Notes: a model not told the origin generated them from the letters alone. 64,000 nt of DNA from Streptomyces sp. NBC_01198 (GCF_036010485.1 NZ_CP108568.1:1-64000), one strand, 5' to 3'. Shown: positions 52,987 through 63,209, numbered from the stretch's first letter. Numbers and translations are program-made.

Positions 52987-54355
52987 GGGTGTGTCCAGTT
53001 AACGGCTGATCTTGGTTGTTGGGGTTCAGTTGTTGGTCGGGGTGAGCCGGCCCTCGAAGGCGATCTGGAAGGCGTTCAGGGGTGCCTTCCAGCGCATGGT
53101 CCAGCGTTTGCGGCCCTTGCCGGTCGGGTCGAGGCTCGTCAGCGCCATGTAGACACACTTGAGGGCGGCGGCCTCGGTGGGGAAGTGTCCGCGGGCCCGG
53201 ACGGCCTTGCGTATCCGTGCGTTGACGGACTCGATGGCGTTGGTCGAGCAGATGACTGTGCGGATCTCGACGTCGAAGGAGAGGAAGGGTACGATCTCGG
53301 CCCAGGCGCTCTCCCAGAGCCTGATGATCGCCGGGTACTTCCTCCCCCAGGCGTCCTGGAATTCTCCGAAGCGTTCGGCTGCGGCGCTCTCGCTCGGCGC
53401 GGTGTAGACGGGCTTGAGCGCCTTGGCGATCTTGTCCCAGTCCTGACGGGCCGCGTAGCGGAAGCTGTTGCGCAGGAGGTGAACGATGCACGTCTGAACA
53501 ATTGTTCGAGGCCAGACCGCTTCGACCGCGTCGGGCAGGCCTTTCAGCCCGTCGCAGACCAGCATCAGCACGTCGTCCAGGCCCCGGTTCTTCAACTCGG
53601 TGAACACCTGCAGCCAGTACTTCGCGCCCTCGCCGCCGTCGCCGGCCCAGATGCCCAGGATGTCCCGGGTGCCCTCGACGGTGACTGCCATCACGACATA
53701 GATCGGCCGGTTGGCGACCTTGCCGTCTCTGACCTTGACATTGATGGCGTCGACGAACAGGACCGGATAGACACGGTCCAGCGGCCGGTTGGACCATTCG
53801 GCCATCCCGTCCATCACCTGGTCGGTGATCGTGGAGATGGTCTGCCTGGAGACCTCCGCGCCGTAGATCTCGGCCAGGTGCGCGGAGATCTCCCCATGGG
53901 TCAGGCCCTTCGCGGACAGCGACAGCACCATCTCGTCCACGCCCGTCAGCCGACGCTGCCGCTTCTTGACGATCTGCGGCTCGAAGCTGCCCTCCACGTC
54001 CCGTGGCACCTTCACCTCGACCGGCCCGACGTCCGTCAGCACGGTCTTCGCCCGGCTCCCGTTACGGCTGTTGCCACTGTTCTTCCCGGCCGGATCGTGC
54101 TTGTCATAGCCGAGGTGGTCGGTGATCTCGCCCTCCAGCGCGGACTCCAGCACCCGCTTGGTCAACTGCTGCAGCAGTCCGCCGGCACCGGTCAACTGCA
54201 CGCCCTCGCTCCGGGCCCGGTCGACCAGCATCGCGATCAACTGCTCGTCCGACGAGGCCACACCGGCCAGCTCAGGCGCGGACTCGTGCTCGATCGTCAT
54301 CTCACTCACTTGGCGTCTCCATGATCAACAGATCCGCCGTTTATTAGACACTCCC
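52987..54355 (-). mobile_element. IS256-family element 1
   Basis: About 1.37 kb. Terminal repeats are GGGTGTGTC...TTAACGGCTGATC at the left and GGGAGTGTC...TAAACGGCGGATC read inward from the right. No 8-9 bp duplication is visible. The left end abuts the preceding IS and the right end abuts an IS630 tail. Confidence 0.8.
53026..54309 (-). CDS. IS256-family transposase 1
   Basis: 427 residues. Typical features: LEGEITDHLGYDKHDPAGKN near the N-terminus, VLTDVGPVEVKVPRDVEGSF, D in VYPVLFVDAINVKVRDG, D in LMLVCDGLKGLPDAV, the conserved C(2)H-like TCIVHLLRNSFRYA, and E in ICSTNAIESVNARIRKAVRA. All three acidic residues are present, so it may be active. Confidence 0.92.
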   Translation of the reverse strand: MSEMTIEHESAPELAGVASSDEQLIAMLVDRARSEGVQLTGAGGLLQQLTKRVLESALEGEITDHLGYDKHDPAGKNSGNSRNGSRAKTVLTDVGPVEVKVPRDVEGSFEPQIVKKRQRRLTGVDEMVLSLSAKGLTHGEISAHLAEIYGAEVSRQTISTITDQVMDGMAEWSNRPLDRVYPVLFVDAINVKVRDGKVANRPIYVVMAVTVEGTRDILGIWAGDGGEGAKYWLQVFTELKNRGLDDVLMLVCDGLKGLPDAVEAVWPRTIVQTCIVHLLRNSFRYAARQDWDKIAKALKPVYTAPSESAAAERFGEFQDAWGRKYPAIIRLWESAWAEIVPFLSFDVEIRTVICSTNAIESVNARIRKAVRARGHFPTEAAALKCVYMALTSLDPTGKGRKRWTMRWKAPLNAFQIAFEGRLTPTNN

Positions 54356-54568
54356 ACCTATGGATCATGGCTGAACTGGATCGAGTCCGAGTTCGCCGCC
54401 TTACGCTACTTCGCGCTCAACGGCACCGACCACCGCAGGCACGGTGAGCAGAACGCCGCCATCGCCGCCTACATACGCTGGCGCAACGCCCGAGCCGAAC
54501 CGAAAACAGCGTTCGCTCCCGAGTCACCCATCCGTGCCTGGACCCAGTACCCGGCGAAGCCGGCCTGA
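54356..54568 (+). pseudogene. C-terminal remnant of an IS630-type transposase
   Basis: TYGSWLNWIESEFAALRYFA then NAAIAAYIRWRNARAEPKTA is the end of an IS630-family protein containing the final catalytic Glu (NWIESEF). It starts exactly at the IS256 end. It is not the same type as the complete IS630 element at 9903. Confidence 0.75.
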
Positions 54569-54940
54569 GAAGTCCTCCACAGGCCCCTCCGGGACCGGCG
54601 CCCACGTCTCCGTGGCCGCCACGATCTCCGCCAGCCGGGACTCGAAGGTCACCACACCGATCTCGCCAGCTCTGGATTCCTGCCACAGTCCGACGAGATG
54701 ATGCTCCCGCTCGCCGAAGTCGATCAACTTGTCGGCGAGTGCGAAGCCGTCCAGAGAAAGCTTCCCGACCTCAAGCACCCAACGGCTCGCTGCCGCGTCC
54801 GCGGTGATACCGCGACCCGCCAGTTCGACGATGCCGAACGGCATCCCGGGGTGAGCTGCCACAGCCAGAAACACATTCAGCGACGCTGAGTTCCGCACGG
54901 CCTTCTCCGCCACCCGCCAAACCCTCCCTACAGCAGCAAG
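54524..54940 (-). CDS. Partial hypothetical protein
   Basis: A coherent frame on the minus strand: EKAVRNSASLNVFLAVAAHP, GKLSLDGFALADKLIDFGER and ESRLAEIVAATETWAPVPEG. Its 3' end overlaps the transposase remnant, so the C-terminus is probably replaced. The start is not clear. I do not recognise the family. Confidence 0.45.
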   Translation of the reverse strand, partial: LAAVGRVWRVAEKAVRNSASLNVFLAVAAHPGMPFGIVELAGRGITADAAASRWVLEVGKLSLDGFALADKLIDFGEREHHLVGLWQESRAGEIGVVTFESRLAEIVAATETWAPVPEGPVEDFSGRLRRVLGPGTDG

Positions 54941-55222
54941 CCGTGCGGTGATCACGACAAGTCGGCAGCCTACAGAGATACCCGGCCAACTGGTCGAGCC
55001 GCCAGATGACCACCAGGCCCACCCTTGCTGCTGCGTCGGGGAGGGCACCGACGGTCGGCACGGTCCGGCCGCTCCCCCCGCCCGGTCGTCAACAAGCATC
55101 CTCCCAGGTCGAGTTGAATACCCAGGACATCCGACGGCCAACGGGGAGCAGCGGAAGACCCGGCGAGCACCGGAAGGCCGATGCCCGGCCGCGGCCCCCG
55201 GGCTGCTCCCGGCCGCTCGTGG

Positions 55223-55526
55223 TCAGCCGAGTTCCAGGGTGGTCGTGGCGAAGATGCCGGCCGTGTCGATGCCGGGCACCGGACCGGTGTACATCCGGGC
55301 GCACTCGAAGGCCCGGTTTGAGGCCGAGGCGTTCCATCAACCGCACCGAAGCGGTGTTCACATCGGGTACGTTGACAGCCGCTGGGGTCCCCGTCACGGT
55401 GGCCGCGAGCCCGTTGACCAAGGCATGCGCGACCTCCGCCACCCCGCGTACAGCGGCCCGATCCACCCCGACCGGGCCGGCCGCAGCTGGAGTGACCCAC
55501 GAACACGCCCTCTGGATCTGGGGCAT
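55223..55526 (-). pseudogene. GNAT acetyltransferase C-terminal remnant with a frameshift
   Basis: VNVPDVNTASVRLMERLGLK then, after a one-base shift near 55305, FECARMYTGPVPGIDTAGIF and ATTTLELG followed by TGA at 55223-55225. This is the acetyl-CoA loop and tail of a GNAT protein. The N-terminal half is not found. Confidence 0.6.
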
Positions 55527-55670
55527 CTCCGACAGCCCGCCCCTACGGGTAACTTGAAGCCGCCCTGGGGGCTCGACCGCCGGTGGACGGTCGGGCCCCG
55601 AGGGCGTTGCGGTGGACCAGGTGAGGGTCCAGATGGTGGCCTTGTGGCTGGCGGCGCTGTCGAACCGGCT

Positions 55671-56780
55671 TCAGTAGACGCTGTTCATGGCAGCTCGGAC
55701 ATCGGTAAGGGTGGCGTCGGCGACGGCGGTGGCGCGTTCGTTTCCCTCGCGCAGGACCTGGCGGATAAGGCCGCGGTCTTGTGCGAGTTGCTTGCGGCGG
55801 GCCCGGATCGGGGCCAGGTATTCGTTGACGGCCTCGCTCACTGTGTTCTTGAGGGTCGCTGCCCCTGCGTTGCCGATGTCGTCAGCGATCTGGTGGGGGT
55901 CGCGGCCCAGGCAGAGTGCGGCCAGGAGGACCAGGCTGGAGACCTCGGGGCGGTTGACCGGGTCGTAGGTGATGTGCCGGTCGGCGTCGGTCTTGGCGCC
56001 GCGGATCAGCCGGGCGGTCTCGTCGGCGCTGGCGGCGAGGGCGATGGCATTGCCCCGGCTCTTGCTCATCTTGGTGCCGTCGGTGCCCAGCAGCAGCGGT
56101 GCGTCCGACAGCAGGGCGTCGGGCTCGGGAAAGAGACCCGCTCCGGTACCGTAGCGGTCGTTGAAACGGCGGGCGATGGAGCGGGTGAGTTCGAGGTGGG
56201 GCAGCTGGTCCTGTCCGACGGGGACGAGGTTGGCCTTGCAGAACAGGATGTCCGCAGCCTGGTGGGCGGGGTAGGTGAACATCAGACCGCTGACGGCGGA
56301 CTGCCGCGAATGCGCGATCTCGTCCTTGACGGTGGGGTTGCGGCCCAGCTCCGCGACAGAGACCAGGCTGAGGAACGGCAGCAGCAGCTGGTTGAGGGCC
56401 GGGATCGCACTGTGGGCGAAGACAGTGCTCTGGTCGGGGTCGATGCCGATGGCCAGGTAGTCCAGCACCAACCCCTCGACGTGCTCGACCAGGTGGTCGG
56501 CGACGTCGCGGTCGGTCAGCACCTGGTAGTCAGCGATGAGCACGAACATCTCCACTCCCAGGTCTTGCAGGCGGACCCGGTTGTGGAGGGTTCCGAAGTA
56601 GTGGCCCAAGTGCAGCTGGCCTGTCGGACGATCCCCCGTCAGCACGCGAAATCGACCGGGGTCCTGGCGAATCAGGTCTTCCACTGCAGCACTGCGGGTC
56701 TGTGCGGCAGATGTTCCAAGGGAGTCCGATGAGGAATAGTCGGCTGCGGCGCTGCCGACAACACCGGGCATGCTGGTCAT
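55671..56780 (-). CDS. trpS: Tryptophanyl-tRNA synthetase (auxiliary type)
   Basis: 369 residues from ATG 56780, with GGAGAA upstream. HIGH variant HLGH in DRPTGQLHLGHYFGTL, KMSKS in LLGTDGTKMSKSRGNAIAL, and tryptophan-enzyme residues such as VGQDQLPHLELTRSIARRFN. It charges tRNA-Trp. The N-terminal extension and the leader with a Trp codon over a terminator hairpin resemble the inducible, indolmycin-resistant auxiliary trpS of streptomycetes (TrpRS1) rather than the housekeeping copy. Its location in an IS-rich accessory region supports that. Antibiotic resistance is inferred, not seen. Confidence 0.9.
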   Translation of the reverse strand: MTSMPGVVGSAAADYSSSDSLGTSAAQTRSAAVEDLIRQDPGRFRVLTGDRPTGQLHLGHYFGTLHNRVRLQDLGVEMFVLIADYQVLTDRDVADHLVEHVEGLVLDYLAIGIDPDQSTVFAHSAIPALNQLLLPFLSLVSVAELGRNPTVKDEIAHSRQSAVSGLMFTYPAHQAADILFCKANLVPVGQDQLPHLELTRSIARRFNDRYGTGAGLFPEPDALLSDAPLLLGTDGTKMSKSRGNAIALAASADETARLIRGAKTDADRHITYDPVNRPEVSSLVLLAALCLGRDPHQIADDIGNAGAATLKNTVSEAVNEYLAPIRARRKQLAQDRGLIRQVLREGNERATAVADATLTDVRAAMNSVY

Positions 56781-56848
56781 GAGGTTCTCCTGGCTGGTCG
56801 GTAGTGTGCCGTCCGCACGGAACAGGCCCCTGACCAGGGAATGCAAAG

Positions 56849-56877
56849 GGGCCGTCCATCCGAACGGCCCAGGTCAT
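56849..56877 (-). promoter_or_regulatory. Leader start and attenuator hairpin of trpS
   Basis: A leader reading frame starts at ATG 56877 (MTWAVRMDGPF). Its third codon is TGG, at 56871-56869. The TGG overlaps the 5' arm of a terminator-like hairpin (GGGCCGT, 8-nt loop, ACGGCCC, then CTTT; 56870-56849). A ribosome stalled at TGG for lack of Trp-tRNA would block the hairpin and permit transcription of trpS. This is the ribosome-mediated attenuation described for the auxiliary trpS of Streptomyces coelicolor. Confidence 0.65.
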
Positions 56878-57281
56878 GCGTAAGAGGTGGCCGCTCCTTA
56901 AGTGGAGCGCCACCAGCTCAGACACGACGAATGATGCATGCAGGAAGCATAGCCTTCGCTACCGCTCCAGGTCCTGGTGCATCTCGGCGAGAGAGTCCGG
57001 GGCGGTGGAGGCCAACCGGCATCGGATCACTTACCGGGTCAGCCATCTGCCTTGCCAGGATCGGCGATCTGGGCTTCGAGGTCGGCGACGCGGCGGTCCT
57101 GGAAGCGGAGGTTGGAGCGGGCGGCCTTGGTGAACACGACCGTCGGCCCGCAGCCTTCGGAGCAATGCTCAGGACTTGTGGATCAGCCCGAGAGGGTATG
57201 CGGAGGGCGTACCTTCCCGATGATCCTGTGATGGTCTCCGAGTAGGCCCGCGTTCGTAGCGCGGGTCGGGAAGGCACGCCC
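56878..57281. other. Intergenic region upstream of trpS
   Basis: It contains the trpS promoter and, at 57039-57143 on the minus strand, a short coding fragment (KAARSNLRFQDRRVADLEAQ, then TGA) from an unidentified helical protein. The rest holds the left end of IS256 element 2. Confidence 0.45.
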
Positions 57282-58527
57282 GTGCTGAGCGTAGTCACCG
57301 ACGAGGGCTCCACCCAATCCAGCTCCCTGATCGACGAGATCGTCCGCGAGGGCGCCCGCCGCATGCTGGCCGCCGCGCTGGAAGCGGAAGTCAACCAGTA
57401 CATAGCCGAGTTGGCCGCCGAGACCGACGATCACGGGCGGCGCCTGGTGGTCCGCAACGGCCATCACCGGCCCCGCACCGTGGTCACCGCGGCAGGTCCG
57501 GTCGAGGTCACCGCGCCCCGGGTGAACGACCGCCGCGTGGACGAGGCCACCAGCGAGCGCAAGCGGTTCTCGTCGAAGATCCTGGCGCCGTGGTGCCGCA
57601 AGTCCCCGAAGATCTCGGAGGTGCTGCCCCTGCTCTACCTGCACGGACTGTCGTCCGGAGACTTCGTGCCCGCGCTGGAGCAGTTCCTCGGCGGCGCTGC
57701 CGGTCTGTCGCCGGCGACCGTGACCAGGCTGACGAAACAGTGGGGCGAGGACCACGCCGCCTTCCAGGACCGGGACTTGTCCGACCGGGACTTCGTCTAC
57801 GTGTGGGCCGACGGGGTGCACCCGAAGGTCCGTCTCGGCCAGACGCACTCGTGCGTCCTGGTCCTGCTCGGGGTGCGCCTGGACGGCACCAAGGAGCTGA
57901 TCGCGCTGGCAGAGGGCCTACGCGAGCCCACCGAGTCGTGGGCCGACCTGCTGCGCGACTGCCGGGGACGCGGAATGCGTGACCCCGAGCTGGTGGTCGG
58001 CGACGGTGCCATGGGCTTGTGGCGGGCACTGGCCGAGGTGTTTCCCGCTGCCCGGCAGCAAAGATGTTGGGTTCACAAAGCCCGCAACGTCACGAACTGC
58101 CTGCCGAAGTCCGCACAGCCGGGCGCCACGAAGGCGATGCAGGAGATCTACAACGCCGAGAGCCGCACCCACGCGGAGAAGGCGATCGAGGCGTTCGCGA
58201 AGACCTACGGCGCCAAGTTCCCCAAGGCCCTCGCGAAGATCACCGATGACCAGGACGAGCTGCTGGCGTTCTACGACTTCCCGGCCGAGCACTGGATCCA
58301 CCTGCGGACCGCGAACCCGATCGTTCTCGACGGTCAAGCTCCGCACGAAGGTCACTCGCGGCGCGGGCAGCCCGGCCGCAGCCCAGGCGATGGTGTTCAA
58401 GCTGGTGGAGTCGGCCCAGGCTCGCTGGCGGGCGATCACCGGGGCTCAGCTTGTTGCTCTGGTCCGGTCCGGGGCGAGGTTCGAGAACGGTGTCCTGGTC
58501 GAGCGCGAGGAGGTCAACGCTGCCTGA
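57282..58527 (+). pseudogene. IS256-family transposase 2, inactivated by a small deletion
   Basis: It reads well from MLSVVTDEGSTQSSSLIDEI through FVYVWADGVHPKVRLG (first Asp), LVVGDGAMGLWRALAEV (second Asp) and WVHKARNVTNCLPKS to HLRTANPI at about 58320. There the frame jumps to VKLRTKVTRGAGSPAAAQAM and ends RFENGVLVEREEVNAA. Relatives read NPIESTFSTVKLRT at the join, so about eight bases are lost together with the catalytic-region Glu. The element is therefore probably dead unless supplied in trans. Confidence 0.85.
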
Positions 58528-58568
58528 AACCGGTGGCGCGAACGGAAGCCGTCCGAGAACATCCAACC

Positions 58569-59156
58569 GTGTCCCAAGACGAGTCAGGACGTTACCGAGC
58601 AGGTCAGACCGCCTTGCTTGCCACGGTGGCGGAAGCCGAACCACTGGTTGAGAACTGGCGTCGGCGATTCGACGCCTCCGCAGCGGCCGGGATTCCCGCC
58701 CACGTGACGGTGCTCTTCCCGTTCCTCGACGTCGAACTCATCAGTGCCGCGGTCATCGGTGATCTCACGACCCTGATCGCCGGGCATGACTCCTTCACGG
58801 TCCGGTTCGACGAGTCTGGCCGCTTCCCTGATGTGCTCTATCTGGCGCCGACCCCAGACCAGCCGCTTCGCGCGCTGACCGAGTCCATTGCCACACGATG
58901 GCCGGAGGCGCCGCCCTACGGGGGACAGTTTGCCGAGGTCATCCCGCACCTGACCGTCGCCCATGGGCAGCCATCCCGGATCTTCGGCGAGGTGGAACTG
59001 GCCGACCGGCTGCCCGTCACCGCGACGATTTCGTCGGTGAGCCTGTTCGTGAGCGACGGTCAATGCTCGCGGTGTCACGCGAACTTTCCGATGCTCGGCG
59101 CATCGAGCAATACCCCGCCTCGCCAACCCGGCAGCGTGTCAATCCACAACTCTTGA
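58569..59156 (+). CDS. 2'-5' RNA ligase / 2H phosphoesterase family protein
   Basis: 195 residues from GTG 58569. Two H-x-T motifs are present: IPAHVTVLFPFLD and VIPHLTVAHGQPS, the catalytic pair of LigT-like 2H phosphoesterases. These enzymes act on 2',3'-cyclic phosphates or 2'-5' linkages in RNA or nucleotides. After about residue 165 (VSLFVSDGQCS) the tail looks foreign, so the 3' end may be rearranged. The open frame merges with the transposase upstream only by chance. Confidence 0.75.
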   Translation: MSQDESGRYRAGQTALLATVAEAEPLVENWRRRFDASAAAGIPAHVTVLFPFLDVELISAAVIGDLTTLIAGHDSFTVRFDESGRFPDVLYLAPTPDQPLRALTESIATRWPEAPPYGGQFAEVIPHLTVAHGQPSRIFGEVELADRLPVTATISSVSLFVSDGQCSRCHANFPMLGASSNTPPRQPGSVSIHNS

Positions 59157-59549
59157 CAATTGCTCCAGCCTTCGACGCGCCACCGCCAACCACGCACGAG
59201 CTCGTTAGACGCGATCTTGGGCAGCGGCGTGCAACGCGCGTTCCTGCCCTTCAGTGCCTGACGCTGTCGGGGATCTTGGTATCCGGGTTTGTCGAACATG
59301 ATGGAGATGCCGGGCAAGCGATCCACTTCCCCTGCTCACGGCCCCAGTGAACAGGCCGGCGGCTCGATGGAGAACGCGGCAGCGGCCTGGTGACCGTTGG
59401 GCGAACGCATCATTCGTGCTCTCTGGTGTTGAGTGTGTCGATGGTGTTCACCCGTTCGTCGTAGCCGCTCCAGGAACCATGACCCTCGTGATTCGGGCGG
59501 GTGGGAAGGTTGGCGTCCGCGATTTCGGAGGTCCGAGATGTGTGTCCGC
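59157..59549. other. Region without a confident gene
   Basis: A minus-strand stretch (59075-59326; ASNELVRGWRWRVEGWSN) looks protein-like but has no recognisable family or convincing start. Otherwise I see no feature. Confidence 0.35.
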
Positions 59550-61227
59550 TCCCGTACCGGCCGCGTGGTTCCTGAGCTGACAGTGCGGGTGGCGCGGGCG
59601 AGCAACCCTCAGGGCACCACGGCCATGGCCATCCGCGACCACCTCAACGGCCTGTGGAGCGATGAGGACTTCGAGGAGTGGTACCCGCGGGACGGCAACC
59701 CGGGCCTGTCACCTGCCCAGTTGGCGACCGTGTCGGTCTCGTAGTTCTTGCTGGAGCTATCCGACCGGCAGGCCGCCGAGTCCGTGCGGAACCGCATCGA
59801 CTGGAAATACGCCCTGGCCATGGAGCTGGAGGACCCCGGCTTCCACCACAGCGTTCACAACGACTTCCGCGAACGCCTTACCGAGGAGGGCCGGGTCGAC
59901 AAGCTGCTCGGCCTGGCGCTGGAGAAGATCCGGGACGTCGGCCTGGTCCGGGAGCGCGGCCGGCAGCGCACCGACGCCACCCGCGTCCTGGCCGCGGTCC
60001 GTGACCTGACCCGACTGGAGCTGGTCACCGAGGCCATGCGCACGGCCCTTGAAGAGCTCGCCCGCCGGGCGCCGCACGAGCTGGTCGGCCTGGTGACCGG
60101 GAACTGGGGCAAGAGCGACGGCCGCACGGCCCGGCTCGGCAAGAACCCTCCAAGCCCAAGACCCGGATCAAGGACACCGGCGAGGACGCCCGCCTGCTGC
60201 TGCGCTACGTCCACCGCTATCCGCCCGCCCGCCCTCCGCGACGGCGAGCAGCTCCAGGCCCTGCGCCAGATCTTCGTGCAGAACTACGTCCTCGACGCCC
60301 AGGACCGGCCGAAGTGGCGAGACTCCGAGGAGACCGGCCTGCCGCCCTCAGCTCTCGCCATCGTCTCGCCCTACGACGTGAGCGCCCGCTACGCCCGCTG
60401 CGACGAGACCCGCTGGAAGGGGCTTCCTCGCCCACGTCACCGAGACCTGCGACCCGGACACCCCCAGCGTGATCACCGACGTGACCACCACCAGAGCCCC
60501 GGTCCACGACACCAAGGCCCTGCCCGGCATCCTGGCCAACCTCGATGACCGGAGCCTGCTGTCGAAGGAGCACTTCGTCGACGGCGGCTACCTCTCCGTC
60601 GCACTCAAGCAGCAGGTCGCCCGCGAGCACGGCGTCGGCCTCGTTGGACCGATCCGGGCCAGGAGCACCCGCCAGTTCCGAAAAGGCACCGTCTTCCACC
60701 GTGAAGTCTTCACCATCGACTGGGACGCACAGCAGGTCACCTGCTCGCAAGGCAAGGTGAGCCGCGTGGTCGACACCGCCCTCCCTCGCGCCCTACGTCA
60801 ACGCCGAGTTCTCACCGGACGACTGCCGGCAATGCCCAGTGAAGGCCGCCTGTACCCGCACCGACGCCCGGAAGGTCTCCTTCCTCCCGCGCGATCTCTA
60901 CGACATCCAGTCCGAGTCACGGACCGAGCAGCAGACCCAGAAATGCTCTCGCGCTACGCGCTGCGGGCCGCCATCGAGAGCACGATCAGCGAGTTCGTCA
61001 ACGGACACGGCATGCACAAGCGCCGCTACCGCAGCGAAGAAAAGACCCACGTCCAGCACGTCCTGACCGCCATCGCGGTCAACCCCGAACGCATCGACGC
61101 CAATCTGCCACCAGCACCGGCCCGCCAGCCCAGGAACCCAACCGCACTCCAGGACTTCCTCGACTGGCAGCACATCCCCCGGCCCCGGTCCTGGCGCGTC
61201 GCCACCCACCCCCGCAGGATGAACTGA
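59550..61227 (+). pseudogene. IS1182-family transposase, multiply broken
   Basis: Coding sequence moves through several frames. LNGLWSDEDFEEWYPRDGNP and LSPAQLATVSVS end at an amber TAG at 59742-59744. Then LELSDRQAAESVRNRIDWKY and FRERLTEEGRVDKLLGLALE follow, with a frameshift near 60150. Next come VITDVTTTRAPVHDTKALPG and HFVDGGYLSVALKQQVAREH, and after another shift ALRAAIESTISEFVNGHGMH. These are the successive domains of IS1182 transposases. At least one stop and two or three frameshifts make it inactive. Confidence 0.8.
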
Positions 61228-61444
61228 TCGTTCTCAAGATGGTGGTCACCACCCTCACCCAGGCCGGACTGCACGGAGCAAGTCAACTCTCCCCATGACC
61301 GCCTCAGTGCCGCCTGCCGCTGAAGCGGACAGCCGACCTCCCACGAAGCCCATCGGGACTGATCAACCCAGCGTCGCCTGCCACTGGGAAAAGGTGACAG
61401 AGTTCCGCGCGTCACGGACGGTCATCAGCTGTATCAAGCACGGG

Positions 61445-61630
61445 TCACCTGCGTGTTGCCCGTAGCTCACGCCAGCCTCCCAGCAGAGCCAGCAGTGCTG
61501 TCCCAGCGGAGAGGCCCTCTACCCAGGCGTCATCTGTGATGCCAAACGTGATGCAGGCACAGATCACGATGATGACGGTCATCACAAGACTCAGGATGTT
61601 CAGGTCACGCATCTTCATATACTTCCTCAC
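61445..61630 (-). CDS. Small membrane protein
   Basis: 61 residues: MRKYMKMRDLNILSLVMTVI, then IVICACITFGI for the first helix and GLSAGTALLALLGGW for the second, ending RELRATRR. Two hydrophobic segments with a short acidic turn (TDDAW) between them. It is less GC-rich than its neighbours. There may be a start at the second or third Met. The function is unknown. Confidence 0.6.
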   Translation of the reverse strand: MRKYMKMRDLNILSLVMTVIIVICACITFGITDDAWVEGLSAGTALLALLGGWRELRATRR

Positions 61631-62148
61631 GGCAGATCCACGGCCGGTCGTGATCAGGTTATCCGAGCTATGGCCGTTGACTATTACTCGTCGTGAAACG
61701 TCCCGCAGGGCTTGAGCTGAAGTCCGTACTCGCGAGCGCGGCCAGCCGCCTCGGCAATGACCGGATCGACACCACGCACTCCCGAACTCCGCTGCTCCAC
61801 CTCAACGATCATCCGTCAGCTCGGGCCTCTCGAAGATCCCCGACATCGTCAGGCACGGAGGACGAAGCGGTCGTCGTGTACTCCTGGTCGGGCGGCAATC
61901 GGTGGGAGCGGCCGGTGGGCGGTCCGGTCGTCGCACGGTTCCGGCACCACGACTCCCGGCACCGGATGCCACTGCTGCACGACCACTCCCGGCCGCCACG
62001 ACGTGCGCGTCCAGCCGCCGCGAGTCCAGGTGGCCCCACTCGCCGTCGGCGCGCAGCACCTTCACCGACACCGCCTCCCCTGAACCCGGCGTCGTAGCGG
62101 CGCGGCATTCTGCCACGCTCTTGGCCATACTTGGCCAGGCGGGCGTCA
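61631..62148. other. Region with fragmentary coding sequence only
   Basis: A plus-strand start at 61693 (KRPAGLELKSVLASAASRLG) opens a frame of moderate quality that becomes Arg/Pro-rich after 61830. A minus-strand stretch (VKVLRADGEWGHLDSRRLDA) also looks coding. Neither can be assigned; IS5 element D cuts the right side. Confidence 0.35.
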
Positions 62149-62291
62149 GTCGCTGTTGTCGTTCCGGTCTTGAGAGATGCGTGTCGAACGGGAGTCCCGA
62201 TTGGGTGGTCTCGGAGGCTTGGGCGCATAGAGGTGGGGCCTCCTGAACAGCTCGTTGGTGTCGAATCACCGAGCAACATCAGGAGGCCCCG

Positions 62292-63209
62292 GTGCCGCAG
62301 TGTTCCGTCTCGACGGCAGCACAGTCCAGTTGGGTCGCCCGGGAGTGTGACTGTCTGGCTCACCGGTTCGGAAACGCCGCCGACAACGGCACGCGTCAGC
62401 AGTGTTATCCGTCGGACATGACGGACGCCGAGTGGGCTGCTGTTCGGCCACTGCTGCCGGTACCGGGCTGGATGCGCGGGCGGGGCGGGCAGCCGGAGGC
62501 GTACTGCCACCGGGCAATACTGGACGCGGTCCGCTATCTGGTCGACAACGGAATCAAGTGGCGTGCGATGCCGGCTGATTTCCCGCCGTGGGACCGGGTC
62601 TACGCGTTCTTCCGCCGCTGGCGCGACCATGGCCTGGCCCGGGAGTTCCACGACCGGCTGCGCGGGCAGGTCCGTACCCGTGCCGCCCGGGACAGCGAGC
62701 CGACGGCCGGGGTGATCGACTCACAGTCGGTCAAGGCCGATGCCGTCGTCGGCGCCGACAGCCGCGGCTTCGACGGCGGCAAGCTGATCAACGGCCGAAA
62801 GCGACACATCGTGGTCGACACGCTCGGCCTGCTGCTGGGCGTGATGGTCACCGCCGCGGATATCGGCGACCGCACCGCCGCCCAGGTCCTGCTCCAGCGG
62901 GTGGCCGAAGCCCACCACCGGCTAGAACTGGTCTGGGCCGACTGCGGCTACACCGGAAGCCTCGTCGAGCACTGCCTGGCCGTACTCGCCCTGGTCCTGC
63001 AGGTCGTCAAACGCAGCGACAACCAGAAGGGCTTCGTGGTGCTGCCCAAACGGTGGATCGTGGAGCGCACCAACGCCTGGCTGATGCGCACCCGCCGGCT
63101 GGCCCGCGACTACGAACGCCGCACCACCACCGCCGAGGCGATGGTCCACTGGTCGATGACCCTGCTCATGACCCGCCGCCTGGCCCGGACACACCCGCAG
63201 CAGGCGTGA
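62292..63209 (+). CDS. IS5-family transposase (element D)
   Basis: 305 residues with the same motif set as elements B and C (VIDSQSVKADAVVGAD, RGFDGGKLINGRKRH, LVWADCGYTGSLV, RWIVERTNAWLMRTRRL) but clearly diverged from them in many positions. It appears intact. Confidence 0.92.
   Translation: MPQCSVSTAAQSSWVARECDCLAHRFGNAADNGTRQQCYPSDMTDAEWAAVRPLLPVPGWMRGRGGQPEAYCHRAILDAVRYLVDNGIKWRAMPADFPPWDRVYAFFRRWRDHGLAREFHDRLRGQVRTRAARDSEPTAGVIDSQSVKADAVVGADSRGFDGGKLINGRKRHIVVDTLGLLLGVMVTAADIGDRTAAQVLLQRVAEAHHRLELVWADCGYTGSLVEHCLAVLALVLQVVKRSDNQKGFVVLPKRWIVERTNAWLMRTRRLARDYERRTTTAEAMVHWSMTLLMTRRLARTHPQQA

Noticed and set aside
59075..59326. 83-residue minus-strand ORF
   Set aside because: Looks partly protein-like but has no recognisable family or start; not supported enough to annotate as a gene.
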